Shown: piece after piece, positions 1 through 15,200 of the stretch | How positions within the stretch are numbered: the stretch's first letter is position 1 | Layout of the letters: every line of letters begins with the position of its first letter | DNA from: Antedon bifida | Taxonomy: Eukaryota > Echinodermata > Crinoidea > Comatulida > Antedonidae | DNA: 64,000 bases | Assembly (NCBI GenBank): GCA_963402885.1 | Contig: OY727096.1 | Span: 25,029,820 to 25,093,819, forward strand | Reading direction: 5' to 3' | The notes under the pieces: generated by a model | The model's database searches: none | Seen by the model: the letters and a program-made list of their open reading frames with translations, nothing else | Told to the model about the DNA's origin: nothing | Translations under genes and position numbers: made by a program

Positions 1-10
1 GTCAACTAAC

Positions 11-250
11 CTGTAACATTGACTGTGAATGAGCAGTTGTTGCCGTTTCCAGATGGATCCACGATAGTGTAAGCAACAACCGTCTCGCCAATATAGAACA
101 TGGATCCTGATTTGTAATTTGATGTGAGCGTGTTTTCTCCGGAATTGTCAGCAGCTACTGGTTCATCCCATGTGACATTAGATGAATTTTTGCCAGTAGA
201 AGCAACTTGATAAATATCGTCTGGACAATTCAATGTTGGAATTTCATCAT
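11..250 (-). CDS. Gene 2 HYR exon (downstream 6, last in window)
   Basis: 240-nt phase 1-1 exon: DEIPTLNCPDDIYQV, VTWDEPVAADNSGEN, MFYIGETVVAYTIVDPSGN, CSFTVNVTG|GTTAGT. The phase-1 donor shows that the gene continues beyond position 1. Confidence 0.88.
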
Positions 251-3200
251 CTAATTAAAACCAATTTCATTTTACAGTATTTTTATAGTATAATGATAGT
301 ATACACATAGAGGAGTCTCGATGGCACTAAAGTAGGTATAATTAGGTAAGTAACTAACAATAATAATACCTGACTGAGACATAGTAATTATTATCAATGA
401 TAAAATATAAACTGATAATTGTTTTACAAATTAATTTCATCTCTAATGCATCACATAAAAAAAAATGAATTAACAATAAAAAAGATTGAAACAATTGTAG
501 AATATTATTTACAAAGAGAAAAAATAAACAGTTTTTGTAAATAAGCTTAGCAATACTATTTAAAAATGTATTACAGATATTAAATAACAACAATAAAGCA
601 AACAATAAAACAAACAATAACACATTAATTACCAATAATCCATACTATGAAATTGCAGTACATAATATTTCCAGCTGAATCAAAGGCAGTATACACAACC
701 TCTGTCATTCCAATAGAGAAGTTATCTCCACTCATGTGCGTCATACTTGTGTTGTAAACTTGAATGTTATCAGTTACTTCAATATCTGGCCAATCTGCAA
801 TATTGTAACTCTTACCAGCAATGGTAGTGCGATTTAAATCTGTAGGGCAGTTTTCAAAAACTGGATCCTCTTCATCATTTTCTGCAATAAATTTAACGAG
901 ATTAGTAAATACAATACAATAAATACATAGCATCATCATACATAGCATATAACTATAAAATAATACCAAGTGTCTTCTAGTGAATAAAGAAGAGCTTGTG
1001 CATTTTGTGAAGTATATTCACATTCAATTAGATGACAACTGTTTCACCTATACTAATACTGTCACATCTACTTAAAAATACTAAATATAAAGAGCTTACC
1101 AAATACTGTTAAATTAAATGAGCATGTTGCCTGATTTCCAGACTCATCAATTGCTGTATATGTAACTATGGTAGAACCAATTGGAAACCCGCTATTGATA
1201 TCCCTGTCAGGTTCAAATGTGAAAGATCCAGAGTTGTCCATTGCAGTTGGTTCAACCCATGACACATTGGCATAGGCATCACCAACGTCTGCAAAGGCAA
1301 TCATATCTTCTGGACAACTACTGATTACTGGTGCTTCCATATCTTAAGAAGATAACATTTAATTATGACCAAATTCTGTTTACTGTACATTGCAATAACT
1401 GTAAATCTATAGTTTCACCTATTATTAAACACAATTAATTTAAAAGTATAGGTAATTATATATTTATATTTATTATGTTACTCTGTATTTTTCTCTTTTA
1501 TTTGTGGAAATAAATGTTATTATTATTAAATTACCTAGTAAAATATTGAATATAATTATTATATTCAAAATTAATGCCTGTACAATTTCATAAATTACAA
1601 TGTTTATTACCATTAACAGTAACTGTAAATTCACATTCAGCCAGGTTATTGCCATTATCAGTAGCAATGTAAGTGACCGACGTGTCTCCAATTGTGAAAG
1701 TGTTGCCAGGTGGTTGAGGACCAAACAAAGTAACAAAACCAGAGTTGTCGGTAGCATTCAGCTGAGGCCAGCTGTACATGCCTGTTGATAAACCACTTGT
1801 TGTGTTTATTCTAACATCTCCAGGACATCCATCAATTACCGGTATTTCATTATCTTTAAAAAATAAAATTACACAATAATCAATTACAAAGAAATAATAT
1901 TGAATGATACGTTAGTTACTCAAGTGAAAGTGGAAGAATTATTAATTTTCTAATACTGTATGTTTTATGTAAAAGTAATTATTTTTATCTAGTGTTTATC
2001 AATTTTAGATGCTCATAGCATCTACGTAGCAGCTACTATCTATGCTCAGTGTTTGTGTATACACAGGAACAACATGTTAATATCTAATTCTAAATGGATA
2101 GATTAGGAATTGAGTTTAGACACAAGACATCAATAAGGTAGTGCAGTTTTTACACACTTTCAACACTGTTGCATAATTATTTTCTTTTCAGCTGATTGGC
2201 CACTATCTTTCATCAGCAAAGTTAATTCTTTTTTATATTTTATTTTATTTGAACCATATTTAATGAGAGTGATCCATCCAGCAATTGCTGATCATTTGGG
2301 ACTCTCAGATAATTCTAGGTTTTGAGGTAATAGACAATTGGAATAAAGCACATTTGAAAGTTTGTAGTGTCTCATAAAAGTTAATTTACTAAAAGGAGTG
2401 TTACCTGTTACTGTGATATTAAATTTACACTCCGCTTGATTGCCATCAGTGTCTGTTGCAACATATATCACCTCTGTAAGTGTGATACTAAATTGATCAA
2501 GAGGGTTATGGTTGTTTTCCAGTGTAGTGACACCAACGTTATCATATACAGAAATGGTCCAGTTTACTACAGCATATGGAAGCGTAGGATCTGTGTTCAC
2601 CTCTATGTCACTAGGACATGGATCAAAGATTGGTATTTGGAAATCTAAAAGCAAAAAAATGTAAATCCTCTTTCTTGCACCTTATTAATTTTCTTTAAAG
2701 AGTTATAGCATTTCAAAACTTTTAGGATTTGTCTAACAGTTTTCAACTTTCAACATTATCTCTGGAAAACTTCAAACATGTTAAACCAAATGTATAGACA
2801 CATGGTTTCTATGCAGACTACTATAAAATGTGTCTTCATTTTATTCCAATTAATAATAATTTATGTTTTTTGCATCCATTGGGCATTATAATTAATATTT
2901 CATCAAATAATCAAACATGAGTGATGAGACGTTTAGTAAGCATATCAACAATTTGCTGCTAAATGCTACACTAGCCCTGTTCGTATTTGATTCGTTTGAT
3001 AAACAAAAGTTTATTAAAGTTTGATGAACGAATTGTTATGTACAATATTTGTATTTAATGAATGAACAATTTATGTATTATTATTATTAATATATTTTAT
3101 AATATCTGAATATTTTTACATTTTCATGTTTTCCCTCATGCAAATTAAAACTCAATTCAGCCTTTTTGCTACTTGAATAAATGTATATCATCAATAGATA

Positions 3201-6200
3201 AATGTGTTTGTACTGAGATCTTATACAAACTGTTATAAAACAATAAATGATATTACCATTGATTGAAACAATAAAACTACAGTCAACAGAGTTTTCATAT
3301 GGATCTTCAGCGTAGTAATAAACTGTTGTATTGCCTAGATTGAATCGATCACCAGAAACGTTTGACATGTTGACTTGAACCATGCCAGAGTTGTCTGTAA
3401 TGTTTGGTTCAACCCAATAAGCAATGCCATATGCCTCACCAATCACAGTCGTGTTCACAATGTCATCTGGACATGTCAACATTGGATGTTCAGTATCTAG
3501 ATAAAATAATAAAGTGAGTTAACATACAGTACAAAAACATATTTTAGTCTCCATTCTGCAATTATAACTTAAAAGCAGTTCAATCAATCATAACAAATTA
3601 TTTCAAAAAATGGTGGCTTGTGGCAGAGACGCCATTACCAAAATATACAAAATTGACATATACAAATATACATGCAAAGACAACTTACTGAAAAATGGCA
3701 ATGATCCCAATTGAGATTCAAATTAAAATAGGCAAAAGGCTAAATAAAAACGATAAAGTGAAACAGCCAAAAAAAAAACCGGTACATTCCTCATGTAGCG
3801 ATACATTTCAATTGTAGTATAAAATCATCATAATACATTTTCTATTGATAGTGGTAAAAGCATGTGTTGCTTGATAATAAATATTATTTTGCAATTTTTT
3901 TTTAAATATTTGCATGTTTTGGTGTTTTAGAACGAAACAGGCAAAAAAATGTACCGAATTCTTTGCTGAGTGATCATGTTTTGAAAGATGGATATAATTG
4001 AATAACCTGTTGCTGTAATAATAAACATTATGTATAAATTTGACGTAAAATCTTTGTGGACAACTATGATCAATACACAGTTATGAAAAAAATACAAAAA
4101 TATATTGGTGATAATGTATTTATAACTTTAAGTGAAAATAGATTTAGTTCCTTAAAAAGAGTTGCTTGAATATGTGTAGCTGTTTAACTTTACATTGCCT
4201 GTTCTGGACAGCTTTCATTGCAGCACGACGATTGTGTGCTGACAAAAGTAATGAGCAATTTGTATTGGGGTTGGGTGACTACAACGCTTTCTTTATAATT
4301 AGAATAAGGTTTAAAAAATTCTTCTAATAAACAACTAATATAAAATGTTAAAAAGGTAAAAACTAGTACAAGAAAATAAAAAGGTGACAACACACTGACT
4401 GCAAATCACAAAAATCATAAATAAAATTGAAAACAACAAATATTCACCTTGCACAGTGACATAAAAGGTACAGCTAGCATTGTTTCCAAATGCATCAGTT
4501 GCTATATATTCAAGTGTTGTTGTTCCAATTGGAAAGTTTTCACCAGATTGATTATAATTTGGACCTGATCCTGTTAGGCTGAGCTCATATAAAGATTCTG
4601 TGTTGTCTGTGTATTCAACATCCCATTGAATCCAAGCTGTTGGTTGTCCATTGTTTGTTGTCACATTGAAGTCACTGGGACATGTTATATTTGGATTTTC
4701 ATTATCTATAAGAAAAACAAAATTACAATTTTATTGAACTCTTTAATAATAACAGTTGAATGTTTAAACCAACCAATGTATTATCCAAAAGTACAATATA
4801 ACATACTGTGCAACAGGATCATGTTTATTTAGTTGCAATAATAAAACAATAAACTAATGAGAATCAGTTACTTTGTTGTAGTGTTTTTGTATACTGTAGA
4901 CATAAGATTCGAAAATAAAAAACATTTTGTACACAAAAATTAATATAATAGAATGTGTATAAACTCACCATCAACAGTTACAGCGAAAAGGCAAGATGCG
5001 TCATTTCCAGATGGATCCTGTGCCATGCAGTTTACATTTTGTTTTATAATTGGCCAAAGAGCATCAAACTGGTCACCAGATTCACTTGTACAATTATATG
5101 TAACATTACCTGAATTATCAGTAACTGACACATTCCAGTAAACAGTTGAGTATGATTGGGACTCATCTGTATATGCCATAATGTTGCCACTGGGGCAATC
5201 AAATATTGGATCTTCATTATCTGTAATAGATTAAAGAAATACTAAATAAGAAAGTTTATCATTTTGTTTACGTTTTAGTAGTTGTAATATGTATACCTAT
5301 CAGTCATACTTACCAATTACAGTTACATTAAACATGCAAGTTTGCATATTATTTGAGGCATCTGTTGATGTGTACATTACTAGAGTTGTTCCAATATCAA
5401 ACAGTGTATAGGGTTCATAGTTAGAGGTTAATGTAGGTTCTAACCCACTGTTGTCTGTTGTTTCTGGTATTGGCCAGGATGCCATAGCTGTTGCTGAATT
5501 GAAAGTGTTGTACACAGTCACATTGGACACACAGTCCAAAGTAGGAGACTCGGTATCTGTTGAAAAAAATACATTATCTAAATACATTTTGTAATGCAGT
5601 TTATCTTTCTCTTTAAAAGTATTATTTTTTAAAGAAACTGTGTAAAAACATTAACATGTTTTATAGTAATTGTTTAATACAGATTAAACATTAATCTTAC
5701 CAATTACAGTAACATTAAATGTACAGATGTCTTTGTTTCCATACGGATCAGTTGCTGTATAAGTAACCTGAGTTGTTGTTGCTGCAAAGCCATCACCAGG
5801 GTTATGTGTAGAGACTAAGGTAACATTGCCTGAATTATCTGTAGCATTTGGAGTCATCCAAGTAGCATTAGTGAATGGCAACATACTTGTAGTATTCAAA
5901 ACAATGTTCATTGGACAGCTGGATATCACAGGATCTTTTTCATCTGTTTAGAAAGAATGGAAAAGATTACTTGAAAATAACATATTGCACAAAGGTAAGA
6001 AATTAAAATTGCAAGTGAGAAGGTATGAGGTTGGTGGATTGTTTGCATTCTTATGCAAGATATTTATTTATAACCAATTCCATGAAAACTTTTTTACTGA
6101 AAATCATTAAAATTATCTAAAAAAATGTTACACAACTAATATTCACCTCGTACAGTGACATAAAATGTACAGTTAACACTGTTTCCAAATGCATCAGTTA

Positions 6201-9200
6201 CTGTATATTCAAGTATTGTTGTTCCTATGGGAAAGTTTTCACCAGATTGATTATAACTTGGACCTGATCCTGTTAGGCTGAGCTCATATAAAGATTCTGT
6301 GTTGTCTGTGTATTCAACATCCCATTGAATCAAAGCTGTTGGTTGTCCATTGCTTGTTGTAACATTGAAGTCACTGGGACATGTTATATTTGGATTTTCA
6401 TTATCTATAAGAAAAACAAAATTACAATTTTATTGAACTCTTTAATAATAACAGTTGAATGTTTAAACCAACCAATGTATTATCCAAAAGTACAATATAA
6501 CATACTGTGCAACAGGATCATGTTTATTTAGTTGCAATAATAAAACAATAAACTAATGAGAATCAGTTACTTTGTTGTAGTGTTTTTGTATACTGTAGAC
6601 ATAAGATTCGAAAATAAAAAACATTTTGTACACAAAAATTAATATAATAGAATGTGTATAAACTCACCATCAACAGTTACAGCGAAAAGGCAAGATGCGT
6701 CATTTCCAGATGGATCCTGTGCCATGCAGTTTACATTTTGTTTTATAATTGGCCAAAGAGCATCAAACTGGTCACCAGATTCACTTGTACAATTATATGT
6801 AACATTACCTGAATTATCAGTAACTGACACATTCCAGTAAACAGTTGAGTATGATTGGGACTCATCTGTATATGCCATAATGTTGCCACTGGGGCAATCA
6901 AATATTGGATCTTCATTATCTGTAATAGATTAAAGAAATACTAAATAAGAAAGTTTATCATTTTGTTTACGTTTTAGTAGTTGTAATATGTATACCTATC
7001 AGTCATACTTACCAATTACAGTTACATTAAACATGCAAGTTTGCATATTATTTGAGGCATCTGTTGATGTGTACATTACTAGAGTTGTTCCAATATCAAA
7101 CAGTGTATATGGTTCATAGTTAGAGGTTAATGTAGGTTCTAACCCACTGTTGTCTGTTGTTTCTGGTATTGGCCAGGATGCCATAGCTGTTGCTGAATTG
7201 AAAGTGTTGTACACAGTCACATTGGACACACAGTCCAAAGTAGGAGACTCGGTATCTGTTGAAAAAAATACATTATCTAAGTACATTTTGTAATGCAGTT
7301 TATCTTTCTCTTTAAAAGTATTATTTTTTAAAGAAACTGTGTAAAAACATTAACATGTTTTATAGTAATTGTTTAATAAAGATTAAACATTAATCTTACC
7401 AATTACAGTAACATTAAATGTACAGATGTCTTTGTTTCCATACGGATCAGTTGCTGTATAAGTAACCTGAGTTGTTGTTGCTGCAAAGCCATCACCAGGG
7501 TTATGTGTAGAGACTAAGGTAACATTGCCTGAATTATCTGTAGCATTTGGAGTCATCCAAGTAGCATTAGTGAATGGTAACATACTTGTAGTATTCAAAA
7601 CAATGTTCATTGGACAGCTTGATATCACAGGATCTTTTTCATCTGTTTAGAAAGAATGGAAAAGATTACTTGAAAATAACATATTGCACAAAGGTAAGAA
7701 ATTAAAATTGCAAGTGAGAAGGTATGAGGTTGGTGGATTGTTTGCATTCTTATGCAAGATATTTATTTATAACCAATTCCATGAAAACTTTTTTACTGAA
7801 AATCATTAAAATTATCTAAAAAAATTTTACACAACTAATATTCACCTCGTACAGTGACATAAAATGTACAGTTAACACTGTTTCCAAATGCATCAGTTAC
7901 TGTATATTCAAGTATTGTTGTTCCTATGGGAAAGTTTTCACCAGATTGATTATAACTTGGACCTGATCCTGTTAGGCTGAGCTCATATAAAGATTCTGTG
8001 TTGTCTGTGTATTCAACATCCCATTGAATCCAAGCTGTTGGTTGTCCATTGCTTGTTGTAACATTGAAGTCACTGGGACATGTTATATTTGGATTTTCAT
8101 TATCTATAAGAAAAACAAAATTACAATTTTATTGAACTCTTTAATAATAACAGTTGAATGTTTAAACCAACCAATGTATTATCCAAAAGTACAATATAAC
8201 ATACTGTGCAACAGGATCATGTTTATTTAGTTGCAATAATAAAACAATAAACTAATGAGAATCAGTTACTTTGTTGTAGTGTTTTTGTATACTGTAGACA
8301 TAAGATTCGAAAATAAAAAACATTTTGTACACAAAAATTAATATAATAGAATGTGTATAAACTCACCATCAACAGTTACAGCGAAAAGGCAAGATGCGTC
8401 ATTTCCAGATGGATCCTGTGCCATGCAGTTTACATTTTGTTTTATAATTGGCCAAAGAGCATCAAACTGGTCACCAGATTCACTTGTACAATTATATGTA
8501 ACATTACCTGAATTATCAGTAACTGACACATTCCAGTAAACAGTTGAGTATGATTGGGACTCATCTGTATATGCCATAATGTTGCCACTGGGGCAATCAA
8601 ATATTGGATCTTCATTATCTGTAATAGATTAAAGAAATACTAAATAAGAAAGTTTATCATTTTGTTTACGTTTTAGTAGTTGTAATATGTATACCTATCA
8701 GTCATACTTACCAATTACAGTTACATTAAACATGCAAGTTTGCATATTATTTGAGGCATCTGTTGATGTGTACATTACTAGAGTTGTTCCAATATCAAAC
8801 AGTGTATAGGGTTCATAGTTAGAGGTTAATGTAGGTTCTAACCCACTGTTGTCTGTTGTTTCTGGTATTGGCCAGGATGCCATAGCTGTTGCTGAATTGA
8901 AAGTGTTGTACACAGTCACATTGGACACACAGTCCAAAGTAGGAGACTCGGTATCTGTTGAAAAAAATACATTATCTAAGTACATTTTGTAATGCAGTTT
9001 ATGTTTCTCTTTAAAAGTATTATTTTTTAAAGAAACTGTGTAAAAACATTAACATGTTTTATAGTAATTGTTTAATACAGATTAAACATTAATCTTACCA
9101 ATTACAGTAACATTAAATGTACAGATGTCTTTGTTTCCATACGGATCACTTGCTGTATAAGTAACCTGAGTTGTTGTTGCTGCAAAGCCATCACCAGGGT

Positions 9201-12200
9201 TATGTGTAGAGACTAAGGTAACATTGCCTGAATTATCTGTAGCATTTGGAGTCATCCAAGTAGCATTAGTGAATGGCAACATACTTGTAGTATTCAAAAC
9301 AATGTTCATTGGACAGCTGGATATCACAGGATCTTTTTCATCTGTTTAGAAAGAATGGAAAAGATTACTTGAAAATAACATATTGCACAAAGGTAAGAAA
9401 TTAAAATTGCAAGTGAGAAGGTATGAGGTTGGTGGATTGTTTGCATTCTTATGCAAGATATTTATTTATAACCAATTCCATGAAAACTTTTTTACTGAAA
9501 ATCATTAAAATTATCTAAAAAAATTTTACACAACTAATATTCACCTCGTACAGTGACATAAAATGTACAGTTAACACTGTTTCCAAATGCATCAGTTACT
9601 GTATATTCAAGTATTGTTGTTCCTATGGGAAAGTTTTCACCAGATTGATTATAACTTGGACCTGATCCTGTTAGGCTGAGCTCATATAAAGATTCTGTGT
9701 TGTCTGTGTATTCAACATCCCATTGAATCCAAGCTGTTGGTTGTCCATTGCTTGTTGTAACATTGAAGTCACTGGGACATGTTATATTTGGATTTTCATT
9801 ATCTATAAGAAAAACAAAATTACAATTTTATTGAACTCTTTAATAATAACAGTTGAATGTTTAAACCAACCAATGTATTATCCAAAAGTACAATATAACA
9901 TACTGTGCAACAGGATCATGTTTATTTAGTTGCAATAATAAAACAATAAACTAATGAGAATCAGTTACTTTGTTGTAGTGTTTTTGTATACTGTAGACAT
10001 AAGATTCGAAAATAAAAAACATTTTGTACACAAAAATTAATATAATAGAATGTGTATAAACTCACCATCAACAGTTACAGCGAAAAGGCAAGATGCGTCA
10101 TTTCCAGATGGATCCTGTGCCATGCAGTTTACATTTTGTTTTATAATTGGCCAAAGAGCATCAAACTGGTCACCAGATTCACTTGTACAATTATATGTAA
10201 CATTACCTGAATTATCAGTAACTGACACATTCCAGTAAACAGTTGAGTATGATTGGGACTCATCTGTATATGCCATAATGTTGCCACTGGGGCAATCAAA
10301 TATTGGATCTTCATTATCTGTAATAGATTAAAGAAATACTAAATAAGAAAGTTTATCATTTTGTTTACGTTTTAGTAGTTGTAATATGTATACCTATCAG
10401 TCATACTTACCAATTACAGTTACATTAAACATGCAAGTTTGCATATTATTTGAGGCATCTGTTGATGTGTACATTACTAGAGTTGTTCCAATATCAAACA
10501 GTGTATAGGGTTCATAGTTAGAGGTTAATGTAGGTTCTAACCCACTGTTGTCTCTTGTTTCTGGTATTGGCCAGGATGCCATAGCTGTTGCTGAATTGAA
10601 AGTGTTGTACACAGTCACATTGGACACACAGTCCAAAGTAGGAGACTCGGTATCTGTTGAAAAAAATACATTATCTAAGTACATTTTGTAATGCAGTTTA
10701 TCTTTCTCTTTAAAAGTATTATTTTTTAAAGAAACTGTGTAAAAACATTAACATGTTTTATAGTAATTGTTTAATAAAGATTAAACATTAATCTTACCAA
10801 TTACAGTAACATTAAATGTACAGATGTCTTTGTTTCCATACGGATCAGTTGCTGTATAAGTAACCTGAGTTGTTGTTGCTGCAAAGCCATCACCAGGGTT
10901 ATGTGTAGAGACTAAGGTAACATTGCCTGAATTATCTGTAGCATTTGGAGTCATCCAAGTAGCATTAGTGAATGGTAACATACTTGTAGTATTCAAAATA
11001 ATGTTCATTGGACAGCTTGATATCACAGGATCTTTTTCATCTGTTTAGAAAGAATGGAAAAGATTACTTGAAAATAACATATTGCACAAAGGTAAGAAAT
11101 TAAAATTGCAAGTGAGAAGGTATGAGGTTGGTGGATTGTTTGCATTCTTATGCAAGATATTTATTTATAACCAATTCCATGAAAACTTTTTTACTGAAAA
11201 TCATTAAAATTATCTAAAAAAATGTTACACAACTAATATTCACCTCGTACAGTGACATAAAATGTACAGTTAACACTGTTTCCAAATGCATCAGTTACTG
11301 TATATTCAAGTATTGTTGTTCCTATGGGAAAGTTTTCACCAGATTGATTATAACTTGGACCTGATCCTGTTAGGCTGAGCTCATATAAAGATTCTGTGTT
11401 GTCTGTGTATTCAACATCCCATTGAATCCAAGCTGTTGGTTGTCCATTGCTTGTTGTAACATTGAAGTCACTGGGACATGTTATATTTGGATTTTCATTA
11501 TCTATAAGAAAAACAAAATTACAATTTTATTGAACTCTTTAATAATAACAGTTGAATGTTTAAACCAACCAATGTATTATCCAAAAGTACAATATAACAT
11601 ACTGTGCAACAGGATCATGTTTATTTAGTTGCAATAATAAAACAATAAACTAATGAGAATCAGTTACTTTGTTGTAGTGTTTTTGTATACTGTAGACATA
11701 AGATTCGAAAATAAAAAACATTTTGTACACAAAAATTAATATAATAGAATGTGTATAAACTCACCATCAACAGTTACAGCGAAAAGGCAAGATGCGTCAT
11801 TTCCAGATGGATCCTGTGCCATGCAGTTTACATTTTGTTTTATAATTGGCCAAAGAGCATCAAACTGGTCACCAGATTCACTTGTACAATTATATGTAAC
11901 ATTACCTGAATTATCAGTAACTGACACATTCCAGTAAACAGTTGAGTATGATTGGGACTCATCTGTATATGCCATAATGTTGCCACTGGGGCAATCAAAT
12001 ATTGGATCTTCATTATCTGTAATAGATTAAAGAAATACTAAATAAGAAAGTTTATCATTTTGTTTACGTTTTAGTAGTTGTAATATGTATACCTATCAGT
12101 CATACTTACCAATTACAGTTACATTAAACATGCAAGTTTGCATATTACTTGAGGCATCTGTTGATGTGTACATTACTAGAGTTGTTCCAATATCAAACAG

Positions 12201-15200
12201 TGTATAGGGTTCATAGTTAGAGGTTAATGTAGGTTCTAACCCACTGTTGTCTGTTGTTTCTGGTATTGGCCAGGATGCCATAGCTGTTGCTGAATTGAAA
12301 GTGTTGTACACAGTCACATTGGACACACAGTCCAAAGTAGGAGACTCGGTATCTGTTGAAAAAAATACATTATCTAAGTACATTTTGTAATGCAGTTTAT
12401 GTTTCTCTTTAAAAGTATTATTTTTTAAAGAAACTGTGTAAAAACATTAACATGTTTTATAGTAATTGTTTAATACAGATTAAACATTAATCTTACCAAT
12501 TACAGTAACATTAAATGTACAGATGTCTTTGTTTCCATACGGATCACTTGCTGTATAAGTAACCTGAGTTGTTGTTGCTGCAAAGCCATCACCAGGGTTA
12601 TGTGTAGAGACTAAGGTAACATTGCCTGAATTATCTGTAGCATTTGGAGTCATCCAAGTAGCATTAGTGAATGGCAACATACTTGTAGTATTCAAAACAA
12701 TGTTCATTGGACAGCTGGATATCACAGGATCTTTTTCATCTGTTTAGAAAGAATGGAAAAGATTACTTGAAAATAACATATTGCACAAAGGTAAGAAATT
12801 AAAATTGCAAGTGAGAAGGTATGAGGTTGGTGGATTGTTTGCATTCTTATGCAAGATATTTATTTATAACCAATTCCATGAAAACTTTTTTACTGAAAAT
12901 CATTAAAATTATCTAAAAAAATTTTACACAACTAATATTCACCTCGTACAGTGACATAAAATGTACAGTTAACACTGTTTCCAAATGCATCAGTTACTGT
13001 ATATTCAAGTATTGTTGTTCCTATGGGAAAGTTTTCACCAGATTGATTATAACTTGGACCTGATCCTGTTAGGCTGAGCTCATATAAAGATTCTGTGTTG
13101 TCTGTGTATTCAACATCCCATTGAATCCAAGCTGTTGGTTGTCCATTGCTTGTTGTAACATTGAAGTCACTGGGACATGTTATATTTGGATTTTCATTAT
13201 CTATAAGAAAAACAAAATTACAATTTTATTGAACTCTTTAATAATAACAGTTGAATGTTTAAACCAACCAATGTATTATCCAAAAGTACAATATAACATA
13301 CTGTGCAACAGGATCATGTTTATTTAGTTGCAATAATAAAACAATAAACTAATGAGAATCAGTTACTTTGTTGTAGTATAAAAGTATTATTTTTTAAAGA
13401 AACTGTGTAAAAACATTAACATGTTTTATAGTAATTGTTTAATACAGATTAAACATTAATCTTACCAATTACAGTAACATTAAATGTACAGATGTCTTTG
13501 TTTCCATACGGATCAGTTGCTGTATAAGTAACCTGAGTTGTTGTTGCTGCAAAGCCATCACCAGGGTTATGTGTAGAGACTAAGGTAACATTGCCTGAAT
13601 TATCTGTAGCATTTGGAGTCATCCAAGTAGCATTAGTGAATGGCAACATACTTGTAGTATTCAAAACAATGTTCATTGGACAGCTGGATATCACAGGATC
13701 TTTTTCATCTGTTTAGAAAGAATGGAAAAGATTACTTGAAAATAACATATTGCACAAAGGTAAGAAATTAAAATTGCAAGTGAGAAGGTATGAGGTTGGT
13801 GGATTGTTTGCATTCTTATGCAAGATATTTATTTATAACCAATTCCATGAAAACTTTTTTACTGAAAATCATTAAAATTATCTAAAAAAATTGTACACAA
13901 CTAATATTCACCTCGTACAGTGACATAAAATGTACAGTTAACACTGTTTCCAAATGCATCAGTTACTGTATATTCAAGTATTGTTGTTCCTATGGGAAAG
14001 TTTTCACCAGATTGATTATAACTTGGACCTGATCCTGTTAGGCTGAGCTCATATAAAGATTCTGTGTTGTCTGTGTATTCAACATCCCATTGAATCCAAG
14101 CTGTTGGTTGTCCATTGCTTGTTGTAACATTGAAGTCACTGGGACATGTTATATTTGGATTTTCATTATCTATAAGAAAAACAAAATTACAATTTTATTG
14201 AACTCTTTAATAATAACAGTTGAATGTTTAAACCAACCAATGTATTATCCAAAAGTACAATATAACATACTGTGCAACAGGATCATGTTTATTTAGTTGC
14301 AATAATAAAACAATAAACTAATGAGAATCAGTTACTTTGTTGTAGTGTTTTTGTATACTGTAGACATAAGATTCGAAAATAAAAAACATTTTGTACACAA
14401 AAATTAATATAATAGAATGTGTATAAACTCACCATCAACAGTTACAGCGAAAAGGCAAGATGCGTCATTTCCAGATGGATCCTGTGCCATGCAGTTTACA
14501 TTTTGTTTTATAATTGGCCAAAGAGCATCAAACTGGTCACCAGATTCACTTGTACAATTATATGTAACATTACCTGAATTATCAGTAACTGACACATTCC
14601 AGTAAACAGTTGAGTATGATTGGGACTCATCTGTATATGCCATAATGTTGCCACTGGGGCAATCAAATATTGGATCTTCATTATCTGTAATAGATTAAAG
14701 AAATACTAAATAAGAAAGTTTATCATTTTGTTTACGTTTTAGTAGTTGTAATATGTATACCTATCAGTCATACTTACCAATTACAGTTACATTAAACATG
14801 CAAGTTTGCATATTATTTGAGGCATCTGTTGATGTGTACATTACTAGAGTTGTTCCAATATCAAACAGTGTATAGGGTTCATAGTTAGAGGTTAATGTAG
14901 GTTCTAACCCACTGTTGTCTGTTGTTTCTGGTATTGGCCAGGATGCCATAGCTGTTGCTGAATTGAAAGTGTTGTACACAGTCACATTGGACACACAGTC
15001 CAAAGTAGGAGACTCGGTATCTGTTGAAAAAAATACATTATCTAAGTACATTTTTTAATGCAGTTTATCTTTCTCTTTAAAAGTATTGTTTTTTAAAGAA
15101 ACTGTGTAAAAACATTAACATGTTTTATAGTAATTGTTTAATACAGATTAAACATTAATCTTACCAATTACAGTAACATTAAATGTACAGATGTCTTTGT

